NCBI GenBank assembly: GCA_025084515.1
Contig: JAJAGP010000017.1
Span: 1,081,713 to 1,145,712 of the forward strand
Length of the DNA: 64,000 nucleotides
Reading direction: 5' to 3'
Origin: Ancistrus triradiatus
Taxonomy: Eukaryota > Chordata > Actinopteri > Siluriformes > Loricariidae
The position numbers and the translations under genes were made by a program. The notes beneath the pieces were generated by a model. The model was not told the origin of the DNA, did not search any database, and saw nothing but the letters and a program-made list of their open reading frames with translations. Positions 1 through 13,600 of this stretch are shown here, one piece after another (within the stretch, counting starts at the first letter, position 1; the number at the start of each line of letters is the position of its first letter).

Positions 1-59
1 TATAATAAATAAAATATTAAATATAATAATGTAGAGAATATGCATTGTTTAGCCCAGGA

Positions 60-830
60 AACAGAGTCATTGAAGGTTCTCCTGTCCTCAGCAAGAAAGT
101 TTTGACATGGTTGCAATCCCTGAAGATTTAAGACTTTCATGCTGCGAATCTCCCATTATAGGATCCCCTCCCCAAAGATGTTTTATTACACTCAGATCCA
201 TCAGTTTGTCCTGTCCATGAAATAAGTTGGAGACACCTTTTGCTTTGTGAACCACACTGTGCCAAGAAAACATTGAAAATACCATTACACCACCTCCACC
301 AGTCTGGACTGTTAACACAAAGTAGGTTGGATGGGGGTGTCAAATGCTAACCCTGCCATCTGTGTGCTTCAGCAAAAATCGAGATTCATCAGACCAGACT
401 ACATGTTTCCAGTCTTCAGCTGTCCAATTTTGTTGAGCCTGTGCCCACTGCAGCCTCAGCTTTGTAGGCGAACCGCCTCAAGGTTTGATGTATTGTGCAT
501 TCTTGAGCTGCTTTTATGCTCAGCATGATTGTACAATCCTTTCTGTCAGCTCAAACCAGTCTGGCCATTCTCTGGTGACCTCTCTCATCAACGTGTCATT
601 TCTGTTTGTAGAACTGCTGCTCACTGGATGTTTTTCCTTTATTGCACAATTCTGAGTGAACTCTGGAGACTAATGTCTGATCAGCAGTAATCATGCCACG
701 ATCAAAATCACCGAGATCCCATCTCTCCCCCATTCTAATGGGTTATGTGAACATTACCTGAAGCTGCTGAACTATATCTGCATGACCGGTTAATTAGATA
801 ATGACACGATTACGTAAATGTACAGCTATT
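60..830 (-). mobile_element. Tc1/mariner-like transposon remnant
   Basis: Read on the minus strand, 535-720 resembles the 5' half and 85-450 the catalytic half of a common teleost Tc1-like transposase. Visible motifs are GGGGVMVFSMFS (normally GGGGVMVWG) and, in nucleotide form, the stretch before it that normally encodes the WSDESRF catalytic region. The frame is broken repeatedly and no clean TIR pair is visible, so it is a fossil. Confidence 0.6.
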
Positions 831-892
831 CCTAATCAAGTGGTCAGTGACTGAAATCAATTGTTTGTAATAAGATTGCAAATAATGTAATA

Positions 893-1390
893 TGAGATGC
901 ACCGATCGATTGGCCGGTGACTGGGCGGTTTTCAGCGTGATCAGTGTCACATAACCGATTCTGTCCCTCACATTTAGGCAGACTTGCTCACTGCATGACA
1001 GCAACACAAACACAGCAACACATGAAAAGCACAACGCTTTCATTAACAATCAGTCCTGCTTTAAACACCGGTCCAGCTTTAAACTGTGTGTTTGTTTATG
1101 AGACAGAATGTTGCAGATGCATATTGATGACAAGGGAGTGTTAGATTTCAGTGCTCCAATGCTACTACTTAGTACACTAAATAGTCTCTTCCTATATAGT
1201 GCAGTACTAGTGAGGGAGCAGTGATATCATGTTATTTCGGTGACAGTCATGTCTTCAGCGTTCTAGGTCTTCACAGACAGTAAGCCGTGAAGGAACAACT
1301 CCGAAAACATTCGAAACAACAAATTTAATAACACACTTAAAAAACGGCATCACCTCGCTGAATATGTGGAAATTGCAATCGGTGCATCTC
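893..1390. repeat. hAT-like MITE with inverted ends
   Basis: The left end gagatgcaccgat and right end atcggtgcatctc are inverted copies about 500 bp apart. There is no coding capacity. The terminal sequence is typical of short hAT-derived fish elements. An 8-bp target duplication is not clear. Confidence 0.55.
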
Positions 1391-1491
1391 TATATATTAC
1401 TGATATGGTTACATATATATAACAATCACATAGTGTATTATCATACAGCTCATGGTCCAGTATAGGCTAACAAATAAAAAAGCCCACCCAC

Positions 1492-1680
1492 CTGGTGCTC
1501 TGTTATCAGTGTTTTCAGTTGAGTGATATCCTGTGGGAGCGGCTCAGTATCACACTGGACTAATGTAGTCTCTGCATATTGTAGCCATGAAAGCAGCTCT
1601 TCCAGTAGTGCTGCATTGTTGAGCAGTTCAGCAAGTGCTGTCTCCAGACGTTGCTCGTGCTGCTTAGCCCATGTCAAAAC
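1492..1680 (-). CDS. macf1: macf1 exon 34: last rod exon in window
   Basis: 189 nt, phase 0 to 0; acceptor tgctctgcag, donor CAG|GTGGGT. The peptide [48 protein letters not shown]. In human MACF1 the next segment is TFMEEMTRKQPDVDKV, then EF-hands; none of that is found between 1 and 1491, so the gene continues off the left edge. Confidence 0.94.
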
Positions 1681-4600
1681 CTGCAGAGCAGTCAGAATGC
1701 ATCAGTTAACCTCTCTACAGATAATGTCAGCAGTCTGGACTACAGCAGTGGGATTTACAGTCTTTCATCGGCCACTTTATTAGTTACACCTGTTCAACTG
1801 CTCATTAAGGCAAATATCTAATCAGCAAATCCCAGACATGGTCTGCTGAGGTTCAAACCAAACATCAGAATGGGGAAGGAAGGTGATTTAAGTGACTTTG
1901 AACATGTCATGGTTGCTGGTGCTAAATGGCTGTATTTCGGAGTATTTCGGAAACGACTGATCTACTGGAATTTTCACACACAGCCATCTCTAGGTTTTAC
2001 AGAGAATGGTCTGACCGCTCTCTGGGTGAAAATGCCTTGTTGATGCCAGAAGCCATAGGAGAATGGCCAGACTGGTTTTGTTAGAAAGGCAACATCAACT
2101 CAAAGAACTACTCGTTACAACAGAGGTATGCAGAAGAGCATCAGATTGTAGCAGAAGACCACACTGGGAACCAGTCCTGTCAGCTACAATTCACACTGGC
2201 TCACCAAAACTGGACAACATGAGATAGGAAAAACGTTGCCTGGCCTGATGAGTCACGATTTCTGCTGTGACATTCAGATGGTAGGGTCAGAATTTGGCGT
2301 AAACTACATGAAAGCATGGATTCAACAGTTCAGCCTGGTGGTGTAATGGTTTGGGGGATGCTGAGCTGCGTACTGTTTAAATGTTACAAACTACCTCTTA
2401 CTGTTGCTGACCATGTCTTTCCCATTATGACCACAGTGTACACATGTTCTGATGGCTATATCCAGCAGAACAATGCATCATGTTCAAGAAACCACTCATG
2501 ATTTGAGCTTTGTGACATGATGCAATGAGTTCACTGGCCTCAAACGACCTCCACAATCTCCAGAACTCAATCTAATAGCTGGCATGCAGTGGAACGGGAG
2601 ATTTATATCATGGATGTGGACCAAAATCTCTGAGGAACGTTTCCAGCACCTCCAGCAAACAATTAAGGCTGTTGTAAAGGCAAAAGGTGTCCAAACTCAG
2701 TACTAGGCAAGGTGTACCTAATAAAGTGGCAAATGAGTGTATATTTTGACCGAAATCCTGTACCACTGATGATGGGAGCTTGTACGCTCTATTCTCCTTT
2801 CGCTGCATGCATGAAGGATAACAGGAGTGTCTCTGCTACACTACCTCTTCAAAGCGAGCTCTGATGATAGTGATCCAGTGCTTGATGGTGGTGATACCGT
2901 CGGGATGACACACTGCCAGTATGGCCTCCCCCATGCCCGCTGCTTTATTAACATCTATTCTCTGCTCTTCTACCGTCTGCATGAAGTCACGGTGCGTGTG
3001 CAACAGGGCCTGCAGGGTATCCACCTCCTCTGGCAGGACGCCACGGAAACGCAGGGTTTGTTCTGCCTCAGAGAGCCACTCCAGTATCATCTGCACTGCC
3101 TGTCGGAACTCCTCAGCCTGAGGGGAGAAAGGTGGGCAAGGAACATGAAAAAAATGATGATTAAAGGAGTTCCAAATGTATCATTCCATATCTTTTCTAC
3201 TACAACTACTAATTAAACTACCCTAATTACAAAGAGCTGGATTGTCTTACCTGCTTGAGAGCCTGATGGAGGCGGGTCTGTTTGGAGACAGACAATGCAC
3301 AGACCGTATCCCAGCGATTGCTGAGCTCCTGCAGTTGGACTTTGACCCATGCGGTGTCATCCCGGCCTGTTTCCATCAGCTCCCGAGCAGAGCGCTTTAG
3401 TGCCTGTATGTTACTAGTCCTCTTTCCCAGCTCTTTCTGAAAGGCCTATAGAACAACAAATGCCAGTTTATGTGACTACGGTTATTAGAGGAAGCATCAA
3501 CATGCATCTTCATGCATATGCAGTCTCGTATGCAAAAGTCTTAGGCCACCATTAGACTTGGTTTTTTCAGCAATGGTATAATGACCATATACAACACACT
3601 GCCGACCACTGGACCCAAAAATTTGGATTTGCCACACCATAATACTCTTTTCCACTGATCTTCATTCCAATCTTTGGCAGCTTTGGCATATTTTGGCCTT
3701 TGCACTCTGTTTGTTGCACTTCTTAAAAAAGTGGTTTCTTTGCTGCTACCCTTTCCTGATCAAGCTTCTTTGGACTGTAGAAGTATTGACTTGGCATCCT
3801 GATGAAGCTACCAGATGCTCCAATTGCCAAAGTGTAAGGGGAGCTCACCAAATACTTGCCACTATAGCCTATAGAAGCTGTTTGTTTTAGATTTCTTTTT
3901 CAGTTTTTTCAGTTTTTAATACTGCATATAATTTCCTGTATTTTCTGGTTGTATTCTAATAAAAAGACTGAAAAATAATTACATATGCTCATTACACCAT
4001 TTCTAAAACAATGGTATACCTAATCTAATGGTGGCCTAAGACTTTTGCACAGTACTGTAGTACCAGAGATTCCATCATCGATACCTTATGAGAATCCATG
4101 AGGTTAGAGACTAGATCTAGGTCTCCATGAACAGGTTGGTCTTCAGCCAGCTGGGGCTCCACCCGGTACAGCCAGTCCACAAGAGCCTGCAGGGCCTCGG
4201 CAAACTGACCTGAGAACAGCAGAGCCTCCTCCAGCTTGTGCTGCCTGAGATCGAGATACACAGTATGAACTATTAAAAGCTGGACTAATTATTTTTGTAC
4301 ACACATCCATTAAACATTGAAACAGACACATCGATTTGAAGGCTTTATACCTTTCAACACTCTTGCCACAGACAGTGTCCCACTTGTCGCGGACCTCTCC
4401 CAGGAGGTTGTCCAGTTTCTGTGTGTCAGCTGGAAGCGTAGCCTTGTCTCTCATGGCTTTCCCAGAGCGCACTGTGGTGTCATACACTGGCTGCTTGGAG
4501 CCAAGAGCCTTCTGAAACTCCTACAGTGAGACGAACATGACCAAAAGCTTCATGAATATCTGATAGACCATAGATAAACATATCAGTATGTTCATGAAAC

Positions 4601-7600
4601 CACAGAAAAAACATGGTTAGCGATGTCGCTTCACAGCCAGAGTCTGCATGTCTCCATGTCTGAGTGAGTTCCTCTGGGTACTTTGGTTTCCTCCCACATT
4701 CCAAAGAAATGTACTGCAACAACAGCCATCTCTAAAGTCTCCCAGTGTGAGTGTGTGGGTACATTTGCATGTAGTTGGACTGTTGCTCAGTATAGGGACA
4801 GTTCTGCGCTGCTGGTTACGCAACAGCCTTCCCCCACACCACCAACTACACATGAATTGGATTACGTGAGTATTAAAAATGTTAGTGAGTTTATTTGGGA
4901 TGTTAATAGTTCCGGTGTAACCCAGATGATGGCACCAGTGAGCATTTTAATAGAGAATTCAGTGTAATCATTTGCCAAACAGGTCTGAAGTCAAGGACAT
5001 TTTTTTCTGATAAACTCAAGGAATGCCTGGGCAAAAATGACCCAGTTCACCCTATCTCAAATGTTTAATTCCAAAAAACATGTGCTGCCTTACCCGAACT
5101 GGAGTTAAGAATTTAAGATGGAAATGTAACTGAAGTATCAACATTGCTTCTTTTAGCTACCCAATGGATTTCTGTCTCCAAACTGATCTTATGCCTGTTA
5201 AATTGCACTGTAATACTCTGTGCATTTCTATAGATTACAGGTAAGTGGTTTGTAATACAGTCTATCAATGCATTTTTGGCTTCTGTCAAACAAAAGCATC
5301 AGATCTATCATACTATCCTAGCTGTAAGTGTTACAGATTTCCCCTACACTACTGGTATTTGCTATAATGATTGTCAATATCCATAAATTACAAAATGTAT
5401 ATATTAAAATCATGTGTATGAAAGTTTAGGCTTCCACTCATCTGTATCTCTGATGCCTTTTCGTATCGTTTGCGCACAGATTTCTTACATAATGCAGTCA
5501 TTAAACATTGCATGCCTGTATAGTAAGGCAGGTAAGACACTGTGACCTGAGCACACTCAAGTCTCTGTGACATTACTCAGAAACTAGGTGTGGTTCGAGG
5601 ACAGTTTATGAGTCTATATTTTGGGTAAGGCAGATCATTACTTGCTAGTAACACAGGTTCTGTGGCTCCAGTAGAAAAGTGACGAAGCAAACAATGATTT
5701 TTATTTGTACCTTATGTTTAACCAGCTGCACTTTGATTTTGTCCGGCTCATTGGAGATTTCCAGTTCTGAGTCCAGCCTGGTCTCTGCCTCTTCCAGCCA
5801 ATCCATCAGCTTCCTCCAGGCCTCATGGAACTGAACAAGCAAATATTTATGTTATTCATTCAGTAGGATGTTTTTATTGAGTGACTTACACTCCCAGGCA
5901 ATTGAGGAGAAGGGCCTTGCTTAGGTCCTGTGACCTTACTCGTGTACCTTACGCACTGAGCCTCCACTGACCAGCAAACACCATGTTAAACCCTTCCAGT
6001 CTTGCTGAAGTCAAATGTAGTCCGGCTACAAATGTGTGATTTCACTATTTTTGAATCATTTGGAATCTTAGTGAAAACTGCACTTGAAAATGTTTTTGAA
6101 TGCTGAACGCTGCAGCTTCGGTAAAATAAATTCAGGACTTAAAGGCTTGAAAAATATAACTGGAGAACCAATGGATAACATTACCTGTTTGGCTCGCTTG
6201 CGGGCTTCATCCAGATGCCGGCCCCTGTCCAGAGATCTCTGCACCAGCTTGTCCCAGCGAGCCTGAACACTCAGCAGCAGGTTCTTGATGAGCACCACAT
6301 CTTGTTTGAGGCTGGCAAAGCGCAGCTGAGACCCTGCCTTCTCCAGTGCCAGCACCTGCTCCCGATGTGTGTTGACCTCATTCACAAACACCTGTGAACC
6401 ACCGGGGCAACAAAAAACAGCACCATAATACACATCTGTAAACGTAAAAGGTATAAATATCTATTTACAGTTACTCAATTTTTGGCAATCCTGAAAAAGA
6501 TGAGCAAAAAGGGTTGGTGAATTAGCTTAGTCTCATCTTAAAAAAAATTGGAAAAATCCCACCTTTCATTGAAGTAAATTTAGACTAAGGAATATACACT
6601 GCCTGGCCAATAAAAAAAGGTCACCATCTGGATTTAACTAAGCAAATTGTTTAAAAAAACAGAGCCTCCCATCGGATAATTACTGCACTGGTGATTTAGT
6701 TTCAGCTGGCAACAAGTTATTTAACCCCAATTGATGCAGTGAGTAGCTTCTCATTTATTAAACAATCATGTCAAACGACACATCCTGTGGTCATGGAGAA
6801 GATGTTAATCTGTTTCAGAAGGGTCAAATTGGAAAAGAGTGGTTCAGGGAGCATGAGATGTCATTTTCACACATAGATTGGCCACCAGAGTCCAGACCTG
6901 AATCCCATTGAGAATCTTTGGGATGTGCTGGAGAATCTCTCATCATCAATACAAGAGCTTGGGGAGAAATGAATGCAACGCTGGACAGAAAAAAATGTGA
7001 CATTGCAGAAGGTTGTGGAAACAATGCCACAGCGAATGCGTCATGAAGCTAAAGGTGGGACGAAATATTAGTGTGAGACCTTTTTTTTGGCCAGGCAGTG
7101 TATATAACTCTTTTCACTCATATTCCTGGAGGGGACTGTAGATGTTAATAGTGAGGAAATCTGGCTTCCATGTGTTTACAGAAATTCAAACAAATTACAA
7201 AGCAAAAAAAGACTGCAGTATTTTACCTTGTGCTCATCTATTTGGAAGAGGACAGTGTCAAGGATGAGGCTAGGTGGCTGGGCCATGTTCAGGGTCTGCT
7301 CTGCCTGTGTCAGCCAGTTGATGGTGTCCTGCAGAGATGACTGGAAGCCTGTAGCCAGGGAGACGGCTTCCTCCAGCTTCGCCTGACCACAGACCAGTGA
7401 AACAGGTGGTGAGAACCAGATGGCTACACTGTGACTCATTAAATAGTGATTAAAATTAGGGCTGTAATACAAGTTCTACAAGCTTTTCTCTCACCCTCCT
7501 GTCGTCCATCTTTGCGTTCAGACTGGCCCACTTGTTTTGGAGCAGGGCCAGGTTTTGCTGTGTCTGGGTGGTTCCAGGGCTGGCGTCCTCTCCTCCTCTG

Positions 7601-10600
7601 GCCAACAGCATGGACTCTCCCTGATCCAGCAGCCGGTGGTACTGCTCAGCACGCTGTGTCAGCTGGGCCTGCAGATCCTGACACAGGAATTAGAATTGTG
7701 AGAATTATGATATTTATATAACACTTTCATTCCGAGTCCAAAGTTTAATTTACATTTACATTTACAGCATTTAGCAGACGCCCTTATCCAGAGCAACTTA
7801 CAATGGGTACAGTCTTACAATCCAAGCAGTTGTGGGTTAAAGGTCTTGCTCAAGGACCCAACAGTGGCAGCTTGGCAGAGGTGGGATTTGAACCCTGGAC
7901 CTTCTGGTCCAGAGTCCAGTATTTTAACCACTAGGCTACCACATGTGCGTTATGAAGGAAAGTTTAGGGGATTTAACTAAGTATTTGTCCCACAACTAGT
8001 TCGAGTCTCGGCAGTGCCTCCGGCCTGACGCTACACAGGTGCAATCATCTGTTTCTGAAAGAAAGCCACTGAGATGGGGATCACCTCCCTACCGCACTGC
8101 CATCAACCGATCAAGGAGCTGGCAAAAGTGGAGGATACACGGCAAGTGAAAAGTTATTGTTAACAAGCGCGAGTAGCGTGGAGGTGCTCGCTAGCCTATG
8201 GCTCTCATCCTTCAGCCAGGAAATATCCACACAGAACAAAATGGCAATTGACTGGGGAATTTGTTGTTTTGTTGTTAAACAAAACTACTGAAAAGGCTTA
8301 AAAATATGTGTGAAACTAAACACTCTGAAATGTTGCATGACGTCTGTTGTCTGGGAAAAGTATGCAAAACAACCAAGATGACTGGAATTCCAGTTCAGTG
8401 ATTAATAATTCAAGAACTTCAAAGTAAAAGCACGATCTAAGTCACAATGCATATTTTCAAGAAAGTCAGGAGTGTTAAAATGGACAGATTTTGGATAAAC
8501 AGACATTTCAATCTGGACCCTTAATAAACTTCATAATAAATCAACTTTAAAATCCAGACCAAAAACCTATAAATAAGCTAGGTTAAACAAATAATCTCAA
8601 CAAAATATACACTTACTGGCCACATTATTAGGTATACCTCTTTGTTATTACAACCATTGCCTTGTGGTAGCCTAGCGGTTAAGGTACTGGACTATGGACC
8701 AAAAGGTCCAGGGTTCAAATCCTACCTCTGCCAAGCTACCACTGTTGGGTCCTTGAGCAAGGCCCTTAACCCACAATTGCTTGGATTGTAAGATTGTATC
8801 AATTGTAAGTCGCTCTGGATAAGGGCATCTGCTAAATGCTGTAAATGTAAATTTTATCAGTACAACTTACCATATAGCAGCACTTTCTAGTTCTACAATT
8901 AGATCAGGTACCACCACAGATCATGTACTACTTGGGTGGTGGATCATTCTTAGCACAGCAGTGCTGCTGGAGGTTTTGAACGCCTCGGTGACACTACAGG
9001 CCTGAAAATAGTCCACCAAATAAAAATGTCCAGCCACCAGCATCCTGTGAGTACTGATGAAGGATTAGAGGATGACTAACACAAACGATGCAACAACAGA
9101 TGAGCTAATATCTCTGACTTTACATCTTCAAAGTGCAGCAACATGGTAGATGTGTCTAGTAGAATGGCAGCACTGCTGATCCACTCAACAGCAAAACACA
9201 CCAACATACCACCACCACCACAACGTCAGTGCCACTGCAGTGTTGAGAATGATCCAGTACCCAAATAGTACTTGGTCTATGGTGGTCCTGTGAGGATCTT
9301 GTCCATTATAGAACAGAATAAAGCATACTAAAAGTATGTAGAGAAACAGATGGACTACAGTCTAATGGTAAGTATATGGCAAGTAGAACTGATAAAATGA
9401 GTGTAGAAACAAGGAGGTGTACCTAATAAAGTGATTGGTGAGTGTACATTAGAATCTCCAAATACAAAATATGATTCTTAAATAATACAATGTAGATTTT
9501 TTTCCAGTTTTTCCAGGACGCGTATTGTCCGAACGTTATAGAAAGCATATGGAAATGAGCATTGCGCTCTCTGTACAGGTCTGAGGAGAAGTGTTTACCA
9601 TGTGCTGCTGCAGCTGCTCCCTGGCCGTCTCAGGCAGGCCACCTGTGGGTTTGGCAGCGGATAGCTGACTCTCTGTGCGCCGCAGCCACTGCAGAAACTC
9701 CTCCAGCTCACCATGGAAACCCTCCGCCTGGAGAAAGCAGATCAGTCAAGCGAGCCGCAATGGTCATTAAAATTTAGATTAAAAGAGACACTGTGACCAC
9801 GCTGCTGGCCTTTTAAAAGTCCAAGGTACACCGAATCCTATGCAGTTTCCACCACATGTACGACACAGTTTGCTCAAATACTTTGTTTTATGGCCTATAG
9901 TGGAGCACCTGCTGCAGAGCGCTCTCTAGTTGCTTCTGTCGCTCATCTGTTTTCAGCAGCAGACCGTCCCAGCTGCGGTTCAGCTCATCCAGCTGGTCTC
10001 TCAGGTGGCTGGCCTCGTCTCCAGGACTGGACTCCAGCAGCTCTGAGCCTGCACTGTTCACAGTCTCCACCGTGGCTCGATGAGACAGGACATCGTTCCG
10101 CAGCACCTGGATGTTTAGCACATTAAACATATGAGTGGACTCTACAGTACATGAAGGAAAAAGAAGCTGTAGCATGCTTCTCGATAGTGTAGCCGATGCC
10201 TCCTTGCTCCCATTGCTGTAACATTCAGGATGTGACTAAGCAGTCTATTATCTGTCATCTTTGTAAGATGAATCAGTTCTTTAATTGCACTCAAGGAGAT
10301 ACTTAACACCAATCAAGATTGCATTAAAGTGGCACCTTCGTAAGTAAGTATACACTCCTGGACAAAAATGGGCCAACCCCAAACCTGGAAAATATTAAGC
10401 TTTACTAGTCTCAACAGGACCTGACAAGAAAAAAACAAATACATAGTCACTTAGTCACAAGATTGCCTTGTCTTAAGTCTTGTGGGACAACAGCTTTTTA
10501 CAGAAAGAAGAGTCGGTGTCTGGCCACACAATGGTAAAGGCTTCAAACTATTAATGAGCAGCTGAGATGTCTTGATGCATGCTCAGTAATCCAGGTAAGA

Positions 10601-13600
10601 ATATCCCAGAAGCTGAATCTGTTCATCTGGACATAGATTTTGTCGGAGAAACGTTTCGTCACTCATCTAAGTGACTTCTTCAGTCTCAGCAGTTGGAAAA
10701 CTTCCCCAATCTTATATACAGCACCATTGCATAACAATGGGACCGGTGATCAGTTTAATATGCAGATTGACATATCCATTAACGACAATGGCCACGTGTG
10801 CCATTCACACAGGATTGGGGAAGGGCTACGATGGCTCCGTTGTAAGATGGTGAGAGGTGTGCTCTGAGGCCCCCTCCTCGGTTCAGGGATGGACGTTCCC
10901 TTTTTACAAAAATGGCTTCTCCGACAAAATCTATGTCCAGATGAACAGATTCAGCTTCTGGGAGCAGCTGAGATAAGTTCTCAGTTAGTTTGTGTTTAAC
11001 AGAAGGCCAGATATTCTCTATAAGATTCAAATCTGAACACTGAGCAGGCCGAAAAACAAGTCTGACAGACATGTTCTCAAGGCATATCTTGGTGGTCTTC
11101 GCAGTGTAAGCAGCAGCATTGCCTTCTTGAAAAATAATGTGATCATTCCACTTAGAAAACAACTTTTCAGCTGTGAGAAGCAAACCTTTCTACAATATTT
11201 TCCTGTACAACAAAGCATTATTTGACCCAGCTCACCAGTACCAACAGCTGACACCATGACACCTCTATCTTCATGCTTAACCTCCTGAGAACTCGCGTCA
11301 TTACATGAGGACATGGCGTTTTGGATTTGCTACACTTCATACTACATTCTGCTTAACTCCTCATTTGTAGACACTCTTGAGCAATTTACAAAAACAAAAA
11401 TACCTCCAGTTCAAAGACAGTGCTAAGAATATATACATAAGAAAATCTGAGCTCCGAAGATGGTAATGAGGTCTCAAGAGGTTAATGGTAGCAGAGATGC
11501 AATCATAGTTGTATTTCTCACTAGATTTTAAGACATCTCTCTGGAACATTCATATGTAATTCAAATGCAGTAGATAACTGAGGTCTTGAATTTTTCCTGT
11601 CTTTGAGAACTGTACATTTTAAAAGGTGGTCATCTCTGCTGGAAAAGACTTTGAGCCTTCCAGCTTGTTTCTTTCAGGCAACGTCACCTGTTGTTTAAAA
11701 GCATGGAGAAAGACTAAACTTAACGCGTGTCCTCCACCTTTGTCAACTCCTTGATCCATTGATGGCGGGGCTACGGTAGGGAGATGATCCCCATCTGACT
11801 GACGCTCTTACAGATGCAGATAATTGTGCCTGCATGGTACCAAGCCAGAGGCACTGCCAAGACTCAAACTAGTCACTCCACTGTGGCGGGACAAATACTT
11901 TGTTTAAAAGTTATCCTATTCTCTTAACAGCTGATAATGGCATAGGAATTTGCTGTGCCTTTAGGGTCTTGTAAATTTCAGAAAAGCTGCAATTAGCCTG
12001 ACAAAAACCTGACAATCCCTGCATCATATTTTACTTTTCTTGGAGGACATTTTCTCACTCGGTTACCTTGGGACTCATTAAACAACATATTGTAGCTCTC
12101 TAATGGTACTATAACTGGTTAAGAGCTTGTTTTCAGGCTTTGTGATGAGCTCTATCAGGTGTGGCAGATTACCAACTAATGACTAATATTTTAAGGGGAA
12201 AAAGAGGGGGAAAAAACCCAAAGAGAAGACATTTTGTTCATTATCAGACATTTAAATCTTTGTGTACAAAAAGACTATGTAAGTCAAATTCCGTTTCCAG
12301 CCCAGTGACGAGCAATAACCCTAACCACCAACTCATTTTTAGGGCCATTAAAAGCTTGACATTTTCCTTTTTTTAAGAATTGGCCCATTTTTTTCTCAGG
12401 AGTGTATTTCATTTGGCAATCCATTTGGCACCTGTTCCACTGTCCTCACTTCTCATCCTCAGAGGGATGAGTCAAGATGTGAGGAAGCAATGTAAGGATG
12501 GAGACAAGGAAGCATGACTAAAGACTTTAGAAGCACCAGTAAAATAGGGAGGAAAATCTAAGTGAAATGGGAGTTTGAAGAAAGTATGTGCATACATGGT
12601 GTTTGGCCAGCTCGATCTCGATGGCTTTGGGGTCAGAGCTGACAGGCCGCTGGATATCCAGGGTTGCATGTGTGTGGCTGAGCCAGGACTGCAGCTCAGA
12701 CAGAGCGTGCTGAAACTGACCCAGGGCTAGCAGAGCTCCTTCCAGTTTGTGCTGTGAAAGCAAGTGAGAGACTTAGAAAGAGCAACTTAGAAGAGGCACT
12801 GAGAAAAATAACCAACACCCATTAAGGTGCAAATACAGGGCAGCTCTCTGATTTGTGCTCACCTGTCTGAAAGTGATCTTCTCGCCCAGATTGTCCCACA
12901 GGTGCCTGAGTTCAATAAGAGGCTCCTGGATCATGTCTCGGTCCGTTTGGTCAGTAACCTTCCTGAGCAGTAGCTCCCCCTGGTGGCAAAGCTTTTCCAT
13001 GTCTATTTGCTGTTGATACACTTCCACCTTGAATTGCTGTTTGAAGGGATAATTCAGAGAATTTAGGTTAGTCGGAAATCTTCAGCTAAAGTAAAGACAG
13101 CTAATAAGGAATTAGTCTGAACCTTGAGCTCCTCAATCTGTTGTTTGACAGTGCTGAGGTCAGTTCCTACAGGTGACATTTCACACAGTTTGATGACAGC
13201 GTTGTCCAGGTAGTCAAACATTCCCTGAGTAGAGAAGGTCTTGTTAACATCCTGTTCATTCATTACATCAGTGTTGCATAAGCAGAGCCACCCACCTGCA
13301 GAGCATCCTGGTACTGAACAGAGGCAGTCATAGCCTCCTCCAGTTTCTCCATCCGCTCTCGCCATGTACGGTTTAAGCCTTCCCAGACGGCATTCATCTA
13401 GTGGAAATGGGAAAGGTTGAGCAAAAGAAAAAATAATAACTTTGGATCCATGTCAAGTGGAATAATAAATTGGCTGCTCTTACCTCATCTATGGTCTTTT
13501 TCACCTCTGGTTTCTCGGTTTCTCCACAGGCAAAGATGAGGTCAGCTCCTAGTGTGCGTACAATCTCCAGCTCCTCCCTCAAACCGTCTGTCTCAGCCTT

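Larger units (their letters stand above)
10353..12404 (-). mobile_element. 2.05-kb Tc1-like element with internal insertions
   Basis: The ends cactcctggacaaaaatgggcca and tggcccatttttttctcaggagtg are inverted and bordered by TA on each side. A transposase relic is on the minus strand near 10990-11180, where [16 protein letters not shown] matches the Tc1 [10 protein letters not shown] motif. The extra length comes from a fold-back unit (10605-10962) and a SINE-like unit (11708-11908). Confidence 0.8.

Noticed and set aside
8663..8740. Possible tRNA gene (A- and B-box-like sequences)
   Set aside because: The same sequence recurs seven times with a common non-tRNA tail; it is the head of a SINE and does not close into a cloverleaf convincingly.
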